A stretch of 64,000 bases of DNA from Clostridiales bacterium UBA1770. Its GTDB lineage: Bacteria; Bacillota; Clostridia; Oscillospirales; CAG-272. The stretch's first letter is position 1. Every line of letters starts with the position of its first letter. Shown here piece by piece: positions 18,017 to 26,347 of this stretch. The translations under genes were made by a program, and so were the position numbers. Location: positions 1-64,000 of the forward strand of contig DCGU01000090.1 of assembly GCA_002315325.1 (NCBI GenBank). Direction: 5' to 3'. The notes under the pieces were generated by a model. The model was given only the letters and a program-made list of their open reading frames with translations. It did no database searches and was not told the DNA's origin.

Positions 18017-19105
18017 TTACTGTACTTTATTCATACTTTTTATTTCACGGATTAATACGTTTATGATATCTTTTTCATCGATTTTTCCGCAAATTTCGCC
18101 TTTTTTAAACAAAACGGCTTCTCCTTTGCCGCCGGCAATTCCGATATCGGCCTCCCGCGCTTCGCCCGGTCCGTTCACAACGCACCCCATCAATGCCACT
18201 TTAATCGGTAATGAATCCAATCCGGCGGATGCGACTGCGTCCTCAAACTGCTTGACAAGCGGGATTAAATCCACTTTTGTCCTGCCGCAGGTCGGGCAGC
18301 TGACAATTTTCATACCGCATTGTCCTTCCATCTCCAATGCCTGCAAAATAGTCTTGGCTGCGGCAGCTTCGCGAAGCGGATCGGCCGTCAGCGAAACACG
18401 AATGGTGTCGCCGATGCCCTGTGCCAACAAAGCGCCGATACCTGCAGCACTCTTGACAAGACCGTTTTTTTCACTGCCTGCTTCCGTCACCCCCAAGTGG
18501 AGCGGATACGGAACCTTTTCCGCCAAAAGCTGATTGGCCAAAATCATATCGTGCACGTTAGATGCTTTCACCGAAATAATAATATCGGAAAAATCGTTCT
18601 TTTCAAGCAGTGCAACGTGATACAATGCGCTTTCCGCCAGCGCCTGCGGAACGGGACTTCCGTATTTGGCAAGAATGTGTTTTTCAAGAGAACCGCTGTT
18701 CACACCGATGCGAATCGGTACGTTTTTTTCCTTACAAACCCGACACACTTCTTTTACGTGGTCGTCTTCCCCGATATTGCCCGGATTGATGCGTATTTTA
18801 TCGATACCGGCCTGTGCGCACCGAATGGCCAAGCGATAATCAAAATGAATATCGGCGACAAGCGGCACTGACGGACAAAGCATTTTGTACCGTTCAACAA
18901 GATTGGCCGCCTCCATATCGGGCACGGTAAACCGAACGATATCACACCCTGCCCTTTGCAGCGCGTTAATTTGCGCCGCCGTTTCTTCAACCGCGTGCGT
19001 ATCGGTATTGGTCATGGACTGAATCGCAATCGGCGCATCTTTGCCGATTTTTACGGATCCGACCGTGACCTGTTTTGTTTGACGTCGAATATCATTATAT
19101 CTCAT
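18017..19105 (-). CDS. ispG: 4-hydroxy-3-methylbut-2-enyl diphosphate synthase
   Basis: Penultimate step of the MEP isoprenoid pathway, a [4Fe-4S] enzyme. The N-terminal TIM barrel carries VPLVADIHFDYRLA and KIRINPGNIG. Cluster ligands are in SCPTCGRTKVDL and in VALMGCVVNGPGEA near the C terminus. The length of 362 residues is usual. It starts 13 bases after the M50 protease gene, and its neighbours dxr and uppS belong to the same precursor route. Confidence 0.97.
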   Translation of the reverse strand: MRYNDIRRQTKQVTVGSVKIGKDAPIAIQSMTNTDTHAVEETAAQINALQRAGCDIVRFTVPDMEAANLVERYKMLCPSVPLVADIHFDYRLAIRCAQAGIDKIRINPGNIGEDDHVKEVCRVCKEKNVPIRIGVNSGSLEKHILAKYGSPVPQALAESALYHVALLEKNDFSDIIISVKASNVHDMILANQLLAEKVPYPLHLGVTEAGSEKNGLVKSAAGIGALLAQGIGDTIRVSLTADPLREAAAAKTILQALEMEGQCGMKIVSCPTCGRTKVDLIPLVKQFEDAVASAGLDSLPIKVALMGCVVNGPGEAREADIGIAGGKGEAVLFKKGEICGKIDEKDIINVLIREIKSMNKVQ

Positions 19106-19118
19106 GGTTTGTCCAACC

Positions 19119-20213
19119 TCATTTTTTGATCAAGTGAATCACGTCTTTTCCTGTGATAACAATCATCAAGGCAAAAAGAATAATCAGCCCGACGTAATTA
19201 ATCAGGCCCTCGATTTTACGATTCAAAGGCTTGCGAATAATCATTTCAATCAAGAGTGTTAAAATACGTCCGCCGTCGAGCGCCGGGAACGGAATCAAAT
19301 TGCAAACGCCTAAATTCACGGATATTAAAATAAACAAATACAAAACGTTCAGCCAATCGTGCGTATCAACGGCGCTGACCGCCTCCGTAACGCCGACAGG
19401 ACCTGACACGGCAGATAACCCGTAACTGCCGCGCACCAAATTTACGAGGGTCTGCCAAATCAATCTTACCGTCGCCATTGCATCGCAAAACGATTGGCGT
19501 ATGACGCCGAAGAAAGTTAACGGCGTTGCATATACGATAAAGTCGGCAACGCAGGTTGTAACGCCTTCCTGCGACTCCGTTTTGAACGGTACGTTTTCGA
19601 GCGTAATTTTTTCACCGTCACGGATAACCGTCACGTCAACACCCAAAACACCGTCCGTTTCGGTCGCCGTTCCGCCAAACGTCAGCGTTCTGTTCTCTGC
19701 CTCACCGGTTTCAAACATCACGGCATACAGCAGACCTGTTCCGGTAAAAACTCTTTTTCCATCAACTTTAATAATCTTATCGCCCTGTTCCAGGCTGCCG
19801 TCGGCGCAGCTGACGGCACCGTCCGAAAAGCCGGCAATTGTTGATGACGTCAAATAACCCGTTCCCAGGATAAGAATAATCATGGCAAGAAACCCAACCA
19901 GCACGTTGGTAAACGGACCGGCCAAAACCACCAGCAACCGCTGCCAAACCGGCTTTTTGTTAAAAGCATTCGGTGCTTGTGACTCTTCGTCCTCACCTTC
20001 CATACTGACGTATCCGCCGATAGGAAGCAAGCGAAGGCTGTAACGAATTCCGCTTTTTTTACTGACTTTGGACAACAGTTTCGGTCCCATACCGATAGCG
20101 AATTCCTGAACGCCCACGTGAAAAAGACGGGCAAACAGGAAATGGCCCAACTCATGTACAAATATCAAACTCCCGAAAATCACAAGCGTAATCAGTACAG
20201 CACGGATAGTCAT
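19119..20213 (-). CDS. rseP: RseP-type site-2 membrane metalloprotease (M50)
   Basis: Intramembrane zinc protease that cleaves membrane regulators or signal-peptide remnants. The HELGH zinc motif is at residues 20-24 in the first membrane segment. A single PDZ-like domain (GDKIIKVDGKRV) lies in the middle. The third zinc ligand region is FPALDGGRIL near residue 310. Three to four membrane spans and 364 residues are typical. It sits between dxr and ispG, as in many Clostridia. Confidence 0.93.
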   Translation of the reverse strand: MTIRAVLITLVIFGSLIFVHELGHFLFARLFHVGVQEFAIGMGPKLLSKVSKKSGIRYSLRLLPIGGYVSMEGEDEESQAPNAFNKKPVWQRLLVVLAGPFTNVLVGFLAMIILILGTGYLTSSTIAGFSDGAVSCADGSLEQGDKIIKVDGKRVFTGTGLLYAVMFETGEAENRTLTFGGTATETDGVLGVDVTVIRDGEKITLENVPFKTESQEGVTTCVADFIVYATPLTFFGVIRQSFCDAMATVRLIWQTLVNLVRGSYGLSAVSGPVGVTEAVSAVDTHDWLNVLYLFILISVNLGVCNLIPFPALDGGRILTLLIEMIIRKPLNRKIEGLINYVGLIILFALMIVITGKDVIHLIKK

Positions 20214-20216
20214 AGT

Positions 20217-21416
20217 TTACCGAGATTCTCCTTTAATCATAGATTCTGCCAAACGGCGAGCCTCCAAATCCCAAGACAAAATGGTGTCCAAATCATCAGC
20301 CAGAGCGACGTCGGACGGTACGGCCTGTGCCGCATTCATCACAACGTCCATAAGCCGACGAAAACCGATTTTTTCCTTTAAAAATGCGTCCACTGCCACC
20401 TCATTGGCAGCATTGAGAACGGCAGGATAGGCACCGCCCCTGCCCATAGCCCATTTGGCACACTGTAATAACGGAAATGCCTCGTTATCGGGTTCTGTGA
20501 ACGTTAACTTACCGATTTGAGCCAAATCAAGGCGTTGTGTCACCGAGGATACACGATACGGGTCCGTCATGGCATACTGCACACACTCCCGCATATCCGG
20601 GACAGACAACTGTGCCATAACAACGTTATCCGTAAATTCAACCATAGAATGCACGATGCTTTCGCGGTGAACCAATACGCGTATTTGTTCTGCCGGCACG
20701 TGAAAAAGATAGGATGCCTCTATCACTTCAAACCCCTTGTTCATCATAGAGGCACTGTCAACCGTAATCTTTGCCCCCATTTTCCAAGTGGGATGACGCA
20801 GTGCGTCGGCAGCCGTTACGTTTTCCAACTCACACGCTTTTTTTCCGTAAAAAGGTCCGCCGGATGCTGTCAGCAAAATGGATTGGACTTCATTTCTGTT
20901 TCCTGCGCGTAAACATTGATAAATGGCGGAATGTTCACTGTCAACGGGTACTATTTCGGCTCCGTTTTCGGCAGCACAGGCCATAACCTGTTTACCGGCA
21001 ACCACCAATGATTCTTTGTTGGCTAAAGCCAAACGATACTTCAACTGCAGGGACGTCAACGTCGGTTCCAAACCGGCGCGACCCATAATCGCATTTTGGA
21101 CAACCTGCCTATCCTGCTTTTTGACGTCAGCCAACATTTGGCAAATGCCGTCCGCACCGCTGTATACGCGAATTGAGGTATCGGCAAGACGTTGTTTTAA
21201 ATCAGCTGCCGCAGCGGCGTCTGCCATCGCACAGGCTGTAACCGATAGAGTTCTGGCCTGTTCTTCGATTCTTTTCACGTCTTTATTGGCAGACAACGCC
21301 GTGACGCGAATCCCGTGCTTTACGGCAACGTCAACCGCTTGTTCCCCGACAGAACCCGTTGACCCCAACACTATCATTTCGGGGAATTTATACGTATTTT
21401 CAACAAAATCACTCAT
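20217..21416 (-). CDS. dxr: 1-deoxy-D-xylulose 5-phosphate reductoisomerase
   Basis: Second MEP-pathway enzyme, NADPH-dependent. The Rossmann start is VLGSTGSVGEQAVDV, the metal-binding VPVDSEHSAIYQCL and the flexible-loop region TASGGPF are visible, and HPTWKMGAKITVDSASMMNKG is the conserved core. The length of 399 residues is a good fit. It lies 18 bases downstream of cdsA and 3 bases upstream of rseP. Confidence 0.97.
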   Translation of the reverse strand: MSDFVENTYKFPEMIVLGSTGSVGEQAVDVAVKHGIRVTALSANKDVKRIEEQARTLSVTACAMADAAAAADLKQRLADTSIRVYSGADGICQMLADVKKQDRQVVQNAIMGRAGLEPTLTSLQLKYRLALANKESLVVAGKQVMACAAENGAEIVPVDSEHSAIYQCLRAGNRNEVQSILLTASGGPFYGKKACELENVTAADALRHPTWKMGAKITVDSASMMNKGFEVIEASYLFHVPAEQIRVLVHRESIVHSMVEFTDNVVMAQLSVPDMRECVQYAMTDPYRVSSVTQRLDLAQIGKLTFTEPDNEAFPLLQCAKWAMGRGGAYPAVLNAANEVAVDAFLKEKIGFRRLMDVVMNAAQAVPSDVALADDLDTILSWDLEARRLAESMIKGESR

Positions 21417-21434
21417 ACTTTTACAATTTTCTAC

Positions 21435-22250
21435 TTATTTGAAAAATGAAATCAAATTGCAGGCAATATTCAATACGATGGCCGTTGCAATAACAGAGTC
21501 AAATCTGTCAAGAATCCCACCGTGTCCGGGCAACAATTTGCCGTAATCCTTCACACCGTAGCGTCTTTTTACCATTGATAAAATCAAATCGCCGATTTGA
21601 GACACGACGGACAATACCAATCCGATTGCGAGAAAGGAAAAATACCGAGGTGAAGTATCGGTACATGCGGCAACAATCACGCCGAATACCAAGGTCAACC
21701 CGCCGCAAAAGAATATACCGCCCAGTGCACCTTCCACCGTTTTTTTAGGGCTGACGGTCGGACATAATTTATGCTTTCCGAAAAAATAACCTGTAAAATA
21801 GGCAAACGTATCGGTGACCCACGCACTGACAAAAGGCAGCAGAAACAACCACGCACCGTCATCAACGTGAAGCTTCCTTATAGATACAATTGATAAAAAG
21901 CCGAGCGTTACGTAAATGGAAAACAAGATAAAAACCGATACGTCACCGATCTCTGCTTTTTCCCCGCCTATCACGGCAACTGCAAACAAGAAAAGCGTCA
22001 CACAGGCAAGAATTGGATACGCATCCGCATTTTTTCCATAAAATGAAAGAACAATGACTGCCGGTGAAGCAATAGCCATCGGCAATAAATATTGGAGTTG
22101 TTTTCTGAAACCGCAACAGCCGCTGAGTTCCCAAATACCCAAAAATGAAATCGCCGCAAAAATCCAGGCCAAGACGTTGGCCGGCGCCAAAAAAAGCAAC
22201 GGTACAAAAATAGCTGCAGCAATCACGCCGGTAATAATTCTTGTTTTCAT
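21435..22250 (-). CDS. cdsA: Phosphatidate cytidylyltransferase
   Basis: Makes CDP-diacylglycerol for membrane phospholipids; integral membrane protein with about seven to eight segments. The family signature near the C terminus is visible (SQIGDLILSMVKRRYGVKDYGKLLPGHGG...DRFDS, read in pieces), containing the metal-binding Asp residues. The length of 271 residues is usual. It lies between uppS and dxr in the conserved run. Confidence 0.95.
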   Translation of the reverse strand: MKTRIITGVIAAAIFVPLLFLAPANVLAWIFAAISFLGIWELSGCCGFRKQLQYLLPMAIASPAVIVLSFYGKNADAYPILACVTLFLFAVAVIGGEKAEIGDVSVFILFSIYVTLGFLSIVSIRKLHVDDGAWLFLLPFVSAWVTDTFAYFTGYFFGKHKLCPTVSPKKTVEGALGGIFFCGGLTLVFGVIVAACTDTSPRYFSFLAIGLVLSVVSQIGDLILSMVKRRYGVKDYGKLLPGHGGILDRFDSVIATAIVLNIACNLISFFK

Positions 22251-22262
22251 ATCTTCATTTCC

Positions 22263-22988
22263 TCACACTGCTCCAAATCTGCGGTGCCTTTGATTGAAAC
22301 ATTTGATGGCTTCATCTACGTCTTCGTTTGTCAAATCCGGCCACAGGACGTCAGTAAAATAGAGCTCCGCATATGCAGCCTGCCATAATAAAAAGTTAGA
22401 CAAACGCTGCTCTCCGCCGGTACGTACAATCAAATCCGGGTCCGGGCTTCCCGCCGTGTACATAGCAGCAGACAAATCCGCCGCCGTTGGGTCTTTCACG
22501 CCTTCATTCATCAATTTTTTACAGGCGTGAACAATTTCATCACGCCCCCCGTAGTTTAACGCCAGGTTAAGAACGTGCGAACGTCCGGCCGATTTTTCCG
22601 CCACACGGTGCATTTTTTCTTTCAGCGTTTCGGACAGCGGTGCTTCGTCACCGATAAAACGGATGGATAAATCGTTCTTTTCCAAATCACGCAGAAACAG
22701 TTCCAAATATTCTTCCAACAAGTGCATGAGCTCGTTCACTTCATTTTGCGGTCTTTTCCAGTTCTCCGTTGAAAAAGCATAAACCGTAACGAAAGAAATA
22801 CCGATATCGGCACAATGCGATACGATCTTCCGGAAAACCTCCGCGCCCCGTTTGTGCCCATACTCACGCGGCATCCCTCGTTTTTGCGCCCATCTCCCGT
22901 TGCCGTCCATAATAAACGCAACGTGACGCGGCACGTTCAATTCAGTTTGTTCCTGCCCATTGGCACCGGCATCGGTTCGTTTGCCCAT
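22263..22988 (-). CDS. uppS: Isoprenyl (undecaprenyl) diphosphate synthase
   Basis: cis-Prenyltransferase making the undecaprenyl carrier for peptidoglycan. The catalytic Asp is in FIMDGNGRWAQKRG. SFVTVYAFSTENWKRP and, near the C terminus, DLIVRTGGEQRLSNFLLWQ are the family blocks. The start at 22988 (MGKRTDAG) is chosen because GGAGG lies 7 bases upstream; the longer frame back to 23033 lacks an SD. It starts 48 bases after frr. Confidence 0.96.
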   Translation of the reverse strand: MGKRTDAGANGQEQTELNVPRHVAFIMDGNGRWAQKRGMPREYGHKRGAEVFRKIVSHCADIGISFVTVYAFSTENWKRPQNEVNELMHLLEEYLELFLRDLEKNDLSIRFIGDEAPLSETLKEKMHRVAEKSAGRSHVLNLALNYGGRDEIVHACKKLMNEGVKDPTAADLSAAMYTAGSPDPDLIVRTGGEQRLSNFLLWQAAYAELYFTDVLWPDLTNEDVDEAIKCFNQRHRRFGAV

Positions 22989-23036
22989 GTCCCCTCCAAA
23001 TAATAATGAAATGGCGGGTATTTCACCCGCCATTTT

Positions 23037-23591
23037 TCAGATTGCCATAATTTCTTTATTTTTCTTAGCGGTAATTGCATCAATGTCTTTGATGTACTTA
23101 TCTGTCAATTCCTGAATGCTCTTTTCGCCGGCGGCTTCCTCATCCTCCGTCAAAATGCCGTCCTTTTTCTGCTTTTTGCAGTCATCGTTTGCGTCGCGGC
23201 GAATATTACGAATTGCAACCTTAGCGTCCTCGCTGAGTTTGGTTACTTTCTTGCTGATTTCTACACGGCGTTCCTCAGTCAGCTGCGGGAACGTCAAACG
23301 AATCACACGACCGTCATTGTTGGGCGTAATACCGACGTCGGACGTCAGGATGGCTTTTTCAATAGCCTTCAAAGTGGAAGCGTCATAAGGCGTAATCACC
23401 AGCGTGCGTGCGTCGGACAAGGTTACACCGGCCATATCAACGATTTTTGTCGGTGCGCCATAGTACTCGAAGGTTACTTTTGACAAAACGGCCGGGCTTG
23501 CCTGGCTGGCACGAATCGATTTCAGCATCTCGTCAAAAGACTCCACAGATTTTTTCATTTTTCCTTCCATAGCAGAACAATCGTACTTCAT
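23037..23591 (-). CDS. frr: Ribosome recycling factor
   Basis: Splits post-termination ribosomes together with EF-G. The helical family blocks are present: RASQASPAVLSKVTFEYYG, PYDASTLKAIEKAI, PNNDGRVIRL and RRDANDDCKKQKKDG. At 184 residues from ATG 23591 (GGAGG upstream) it has the normal size. It follows pyrH after a 22-base gap. Confidence 0.97.
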   Translation of the reverse strand: MKYDCSAMEGKMKKSVESFDEMLKSIRASQASPAVLSKVTFEYYGAPTKIVDMAGVTLSDARTLVITPYDASTLKAIEKAILTSDVGITPNNDGRVIRLTFPQLTEERRVEISKKVTKLSEDAKVAIRNIRRDANDDCKKQKKDGILTEDEEAAGEKSIQELTDKYIKDIDAITAKKNKEIMAI

Positions 23592-23613
23592 TTTCAAATC
23601 CTCCGTTTTTTAA

Positions 23614-24324
23614 TTATGCGTGAATTTCCGTGCCAACGTTTTCGCCGTTGATAACACGGAAGATGTTGTAAGGGTCTTTCAAAGCAAACGCGTAACAATT
23701 GATGTTATTTTCCATACACAAAACCGTTGCCGTCAAATCCAGTGCTTTCAACTGTTTTTCAAGCACTTCCGTATAAGTTACTTCATCATAACGAACGGCG
23801 TTGGGATTTTTACCCGGGTCGGCGTTATAAATACCGTCAACGTTCTTCGCCATCAGGACGGCGTCGGCATGAATTTGCGCAGCACGCACTGCAGCGGCTG
23901 TATCCGTTGAGAAATACGGCACCCCGAGTCCGGCACCGAAGACAACGACGTCACCGTTGTCCAACGCCTTGTTTGCCGCTTCCTCATCAAAACGTTCGGT
24001 AAAGCCCTCCATGGTAACTGCCGTCAAAACGCGGCACGAAAGCCCCGCCTGGATAAATGAATCCTGCAATGCAATAGCATTGATTGTTGTGGCAAGCATC
24101 CCCATATGATCGGCGCGGCATCGATCCATATTACCGCCCTGTCTGCCGCGCCAAATGTTCCCGGCACCGACAAGGACGGCAATTTGAACACCGACGTCAT
24201 GACACTTCTTGACAACGTCGGCAATCTGCGCAATAAAGTCGAAATTCAAAATGCCGTTTTCAGCCTGTAAAGCTTCCCCGGACAGTTTCAGTAAAATTCG
24301 CTTATATTTTGGTTGCGTCTGCAT
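23614..24324 (-). CDS. pyrH: UMP kinase
   Basis: Phosphorylates UMP to UDP; hexameric amino-acid-kinase fold. Blocks seen: RILLKLSGEAL, VGAGNIWRG, DHMGMLATTINA, GAGLGVPYFSTDTAA and the C-terminal NINCYAF. The length of 236 residues is normal. It has a promoter of its own downstream of the tsf terminator, so the pyrH-to-polC set can be transcribed separately from rpsB-tsf. Confidence 0.97.
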   Translation of the reverse strand: MQTQPKYKRILLKLSGEALQAENGILNFDFIAQIADVVKKCHDVGVQIAVLVGAGNIWRGRQGGNMDRCRADHMGMLATTINAIALQDSFIQAGLSCRVLTAVTMEGFTERFDEEAANKALDNGDVVVFGAGLGVPYFSTDTAAAVRAAQIHADAVLMAKNVDGIYNADPGKNPNAVRYDEVTYTEVLEKQLKALDLTATVLCMENNINCYAFALKDPYNIFRVINGENVGTEIHA

Positions 24325-24355
24325 GTTATTATACTCCCTTATATTTTATAGTCTT

Positions 24356-24384
24356 ATTTTACTACATTTATATGAACTTGTAAA
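24356..24384 (-). promoter_or_regulatory. Promoter of pyrH
   Basis: TTTACA (24379-24384), a 17-base spacer and TAAAAT (24356-24361) on the minus strand, 31 bases before the pyrH start. Confidence 0.7.
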
Positions 24385-24395
24385 TAGGAAGACAT

Positions 24396-24432
24396 GAAAA
24401 AAGCCGTTCCCAAAACGGGAACGGCTTTTTTA
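24396..24432 (-). terminator. Terminator of rpsB-tsf
   Basis: The 9-bp stem GCCGTTCCC/GGGAACGGC with A- and T-runs lies 15 bases after the tsf stop. Confidence 0.9.
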
Positions 24433-24447
24433 TTTCGGAAATCGAAA

Positions 24448-25383
24448 TTAAGCCTGGCCGGCCAATTTAGCGATTTCTTCGGCGAAGTTTTCTTCTCTCT
24501 TTTCGATACCTTCACCCTTTTCGAACAGGATGAATTTAACGACCTTGATTTCACCGCCGAGCGTCTTGGCAGCAGCCTTCAGATACTGACCGACGGTCAT
24601 GCTGTCTTCCTTAACGTAGGGCTGTTCGTTCAGGCAAACGCGCTCGTAGAAGAGCTTATCCAGTTTGCCGGCAATAATCTTCTTCAGAACTTCGTCGGGC
24701 TTGTTGGCAAGCTTGGGATCGTTCTTAGCAGAAGCCAACTGGATAGCTACTTCCTCTTCAACAGCGGCAGCGGGAACGTCTTCCTTGGCGATATACGTGG
24801 GGGGATTACCTGCGGCAATCTGCAGAGCAACGTTCTTTGCGGTTTCGGCAAAATCAGCGCTGTTCAAAGCGGCTTCATCACCTTCAAACTTAACGACAAC
24901 ACCTGCGGCACCGCCGGCGTGAATGTAAGTTGCAACGGAACCTTCAACGATTTCAAAGCGGCGAATGTTCAGCTTCTCACCGATCTGGGAAATCTTCTCG
25001 GTCAAAGCGGCATCAACAGTCTGCTCGGTCTTGTTGAACTTGCAGGCCTTCAGCGCTTCAACGTCAGCCGGCTTTTCAGCGATAATGGTAACCAGCAAAC
25101 CGTCAACGAAATCACGGAACAACTGGTTCTTCGCAACGAAGTCAGTTTCAGAGTTTACTTCGATAATTGCAGTAACCTTGTCAATGGTCTTAACGGCAAC
25201 AACGCCTTCAGCAGCGATGCGGCTTTCCTTCTTGGCAGCGGTAGCAAGACCCTTTTCACGAAGGATCTTAACGGCCTTTTCAAAATCACCGTCGGCTTCA
25301 ACCAGAGCCTTTTTACAATCCATCATGCCGAGACCGGTCTGAGCGCGGAGATCGGCAACCTGTTTAGCAGTAATAGCAGCCAT
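24448..25383 (-). CDS. tsf: Elongation factor Ts
   Basis: GDP-GTP exchange factor for EF-Tu. The UBA-like N terminus (AKQVADLRAQTGLGMMDCKKAL) and the EF-Tu contact TDFVAKN are clear, followed by two core domains. The length of 311 residues is usual. Preferred codons dominate, as expected for a highly expressed gene. It starts 25 bases after rpsB. Confidence 0.98.
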   Translation of the reverse strand: MAAITAKQVADLRAQTGLGMMDCKKALVEADGDFEKAVKILREKGLATAAKKESRIAAEGVVAVKTIDKVTAIIEVNSETDFVAKNQLFRDFVDGLLVTIIAEKPADVEALKACKFNKTEQTVDAALTEKISQIGEKLNIRRFEIVEGSVATYIHAGGAAGVVVKFEGDEAALNSADFAETAKNVALQIAAGNPPTYIAKEDVPAAAVEEEVAIQLASAKNDPKLANKPDEVLKKIIAGKLDKLFYERVCLNEQPYVKEDSMTVGQYLKAAAKTLGGEIKVVKFILFEKGEGIEKREENFAEEIAKLAGQA

Positions 25384-25408
25384 AACGTACCTCTCAGTAA
25401 TTATTTTC

Positions 25409-26143
25409 TTATTGAGCGTCTGCTTCAGCAGGAGCTTCAGCGGGAGCTACTTCATTCTGTTCGCCCTGTTTGCCTTCGATAATAGCATCGGCAAGAGCGG
25501 CAGAAATCAATTTGATAGCGCGAATAGCGTCATCGTTACCGGGGATTACGTAATCGGCATCATCGGGATCGCAGTTGGTGTCAACGATAGCGATAACCGG
25601 AATGCCAAGCTTTTTAGCTTCGAGAACGGCATTTCTTTCCTTCTTGGGGTCAACGATGAACACAGCATCGGGGAGCTGTTCCATCTCTTTAATACCGCCG
25701 TAGCTCTTTTCAAGGTCGAAGATTTCCTTCTGCTTGCCGGCAACTTCCTTCTTGGGCAGCAGGTCAAACGTGCCGTCTTCCTGCATCTTGTTCAAATCAT
25801 TCAGACGCTTGATAGAGCGCTTAATGGTCTTGAAGTTGGTCATCATACCGCCCGGCCAACGAACGTTAACGTAGTACATACTGCAACGGCCGGCCTCTTC
25901 CTTGATGGCTTCGGCAGCCTGTTTCTTCGTGCCGACAAACAGCAGATTGCCGCCGTTTGCTGCAAGGTCACGAACGAACATGTAGGCTTCGTCAATCTTT
26001 TTTACGGTCTTCTGCAGGTCAATGATGTAGATACCGTTTCTTTCGGTGAAGATGTACTCCTGCATTTTGGGGTTCCATCTTCTGGTGTGGTGTCCGAAAT
26101 GAACACCTGCTTCCAGGAGCTGCTTAATGGAAATAACAGACAT
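25409..26143 (-). CDS. rpsB: 30S ribosomal protein S2
   Basis: Structural protein of the 30S subunit. The S2 start (SVISIKQLLEAGVHFGHHTRRWNPKM) and VDTNCDPDDADYVIPGNDDAIRAI are recognised in pieces. The acidic Ala/Glu-rich tail after residue 228 is a common variable end. AGGAGG stands upstream of the start. It is the first gene of the rpsB-to-polC run and is preceded by a 140-base leader. Confidence 0.98.
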   Translation of the reverse strand: MSVISIKQLLEAGVHFGHHTRRWNPKMQEYIFTERNGIYIIDLQKTVKKIDEAYMFVRDLAANGGNLLFVGTKKQAAEAIKEEAGRCSMYYVNVRWPGGMMTNFKTIKRSIKRLNDLNKMQEDGTFDLLPKKEVAGKQKEIFDLEKSYGGIKEMEQLPDAVFIVDPKKERNAVLEAKKLGIPVIAIVDTNCDPDDADYVIPGNDDAIRAIKLISAALADAIIEGKQGEQNEVAPAEAPAEADAQ

Positions 26144-26207
26144 GATTCATGTCCTCCTTCGGTTTTTCCACCACAGAATTGTTCGCTTTTTCATTTCTCC
26201 GTTTTTA

Positions 26208-26252
26208 TTACGATTGAGAAACACCGCAAGCACAAAATCCTGTGTGTGTCAT
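26208..26252 (-). CDS. Possible leader peptide (uORF) in the rpsB 5' leader
   Basis: A 14-residue ORF, MTHTGFCACGVSQS, lies in the transcribed leader of rpsB, with GGAAG about 9 bases before its ATG. It is cysteine-containing (CxC). No pause-and-attenuate structure is obvious, so it may be chance. Confidence 0.25.
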   Translation of the reverse strand: MTHTGFCACGVSQS

Positions 26253-26284
26253 TATTTTTCTTCCGTACGAACGAAAGCTTTGAA

Positions 26285-26313
26285 ATTATACCACAACCTA
26301 TTTATTATTACAA
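26285..26313 (-). promoter_or_regulatory. Promoter of rpsB
   Basis: TTGTAA (26308-26313), a 17-base spacer and TATAAT (26285-26290) on the minus strand, just after the clpE stop. It leaves a leader of about 135 bases. Confidence 0.85.
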
Positions 26314-26347
26314 TAGGCGTTTGCCAATATTAAGAAAAAATTTACAA

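Noticed and set aside
24394..25482. Long plus-strand ORF (362 codons) across tsf
   Set aside because: It is antisense to tsf and rpsB, which are unmistakable. Such shadow frames arise from the strong codon bias of highly expressed genes.
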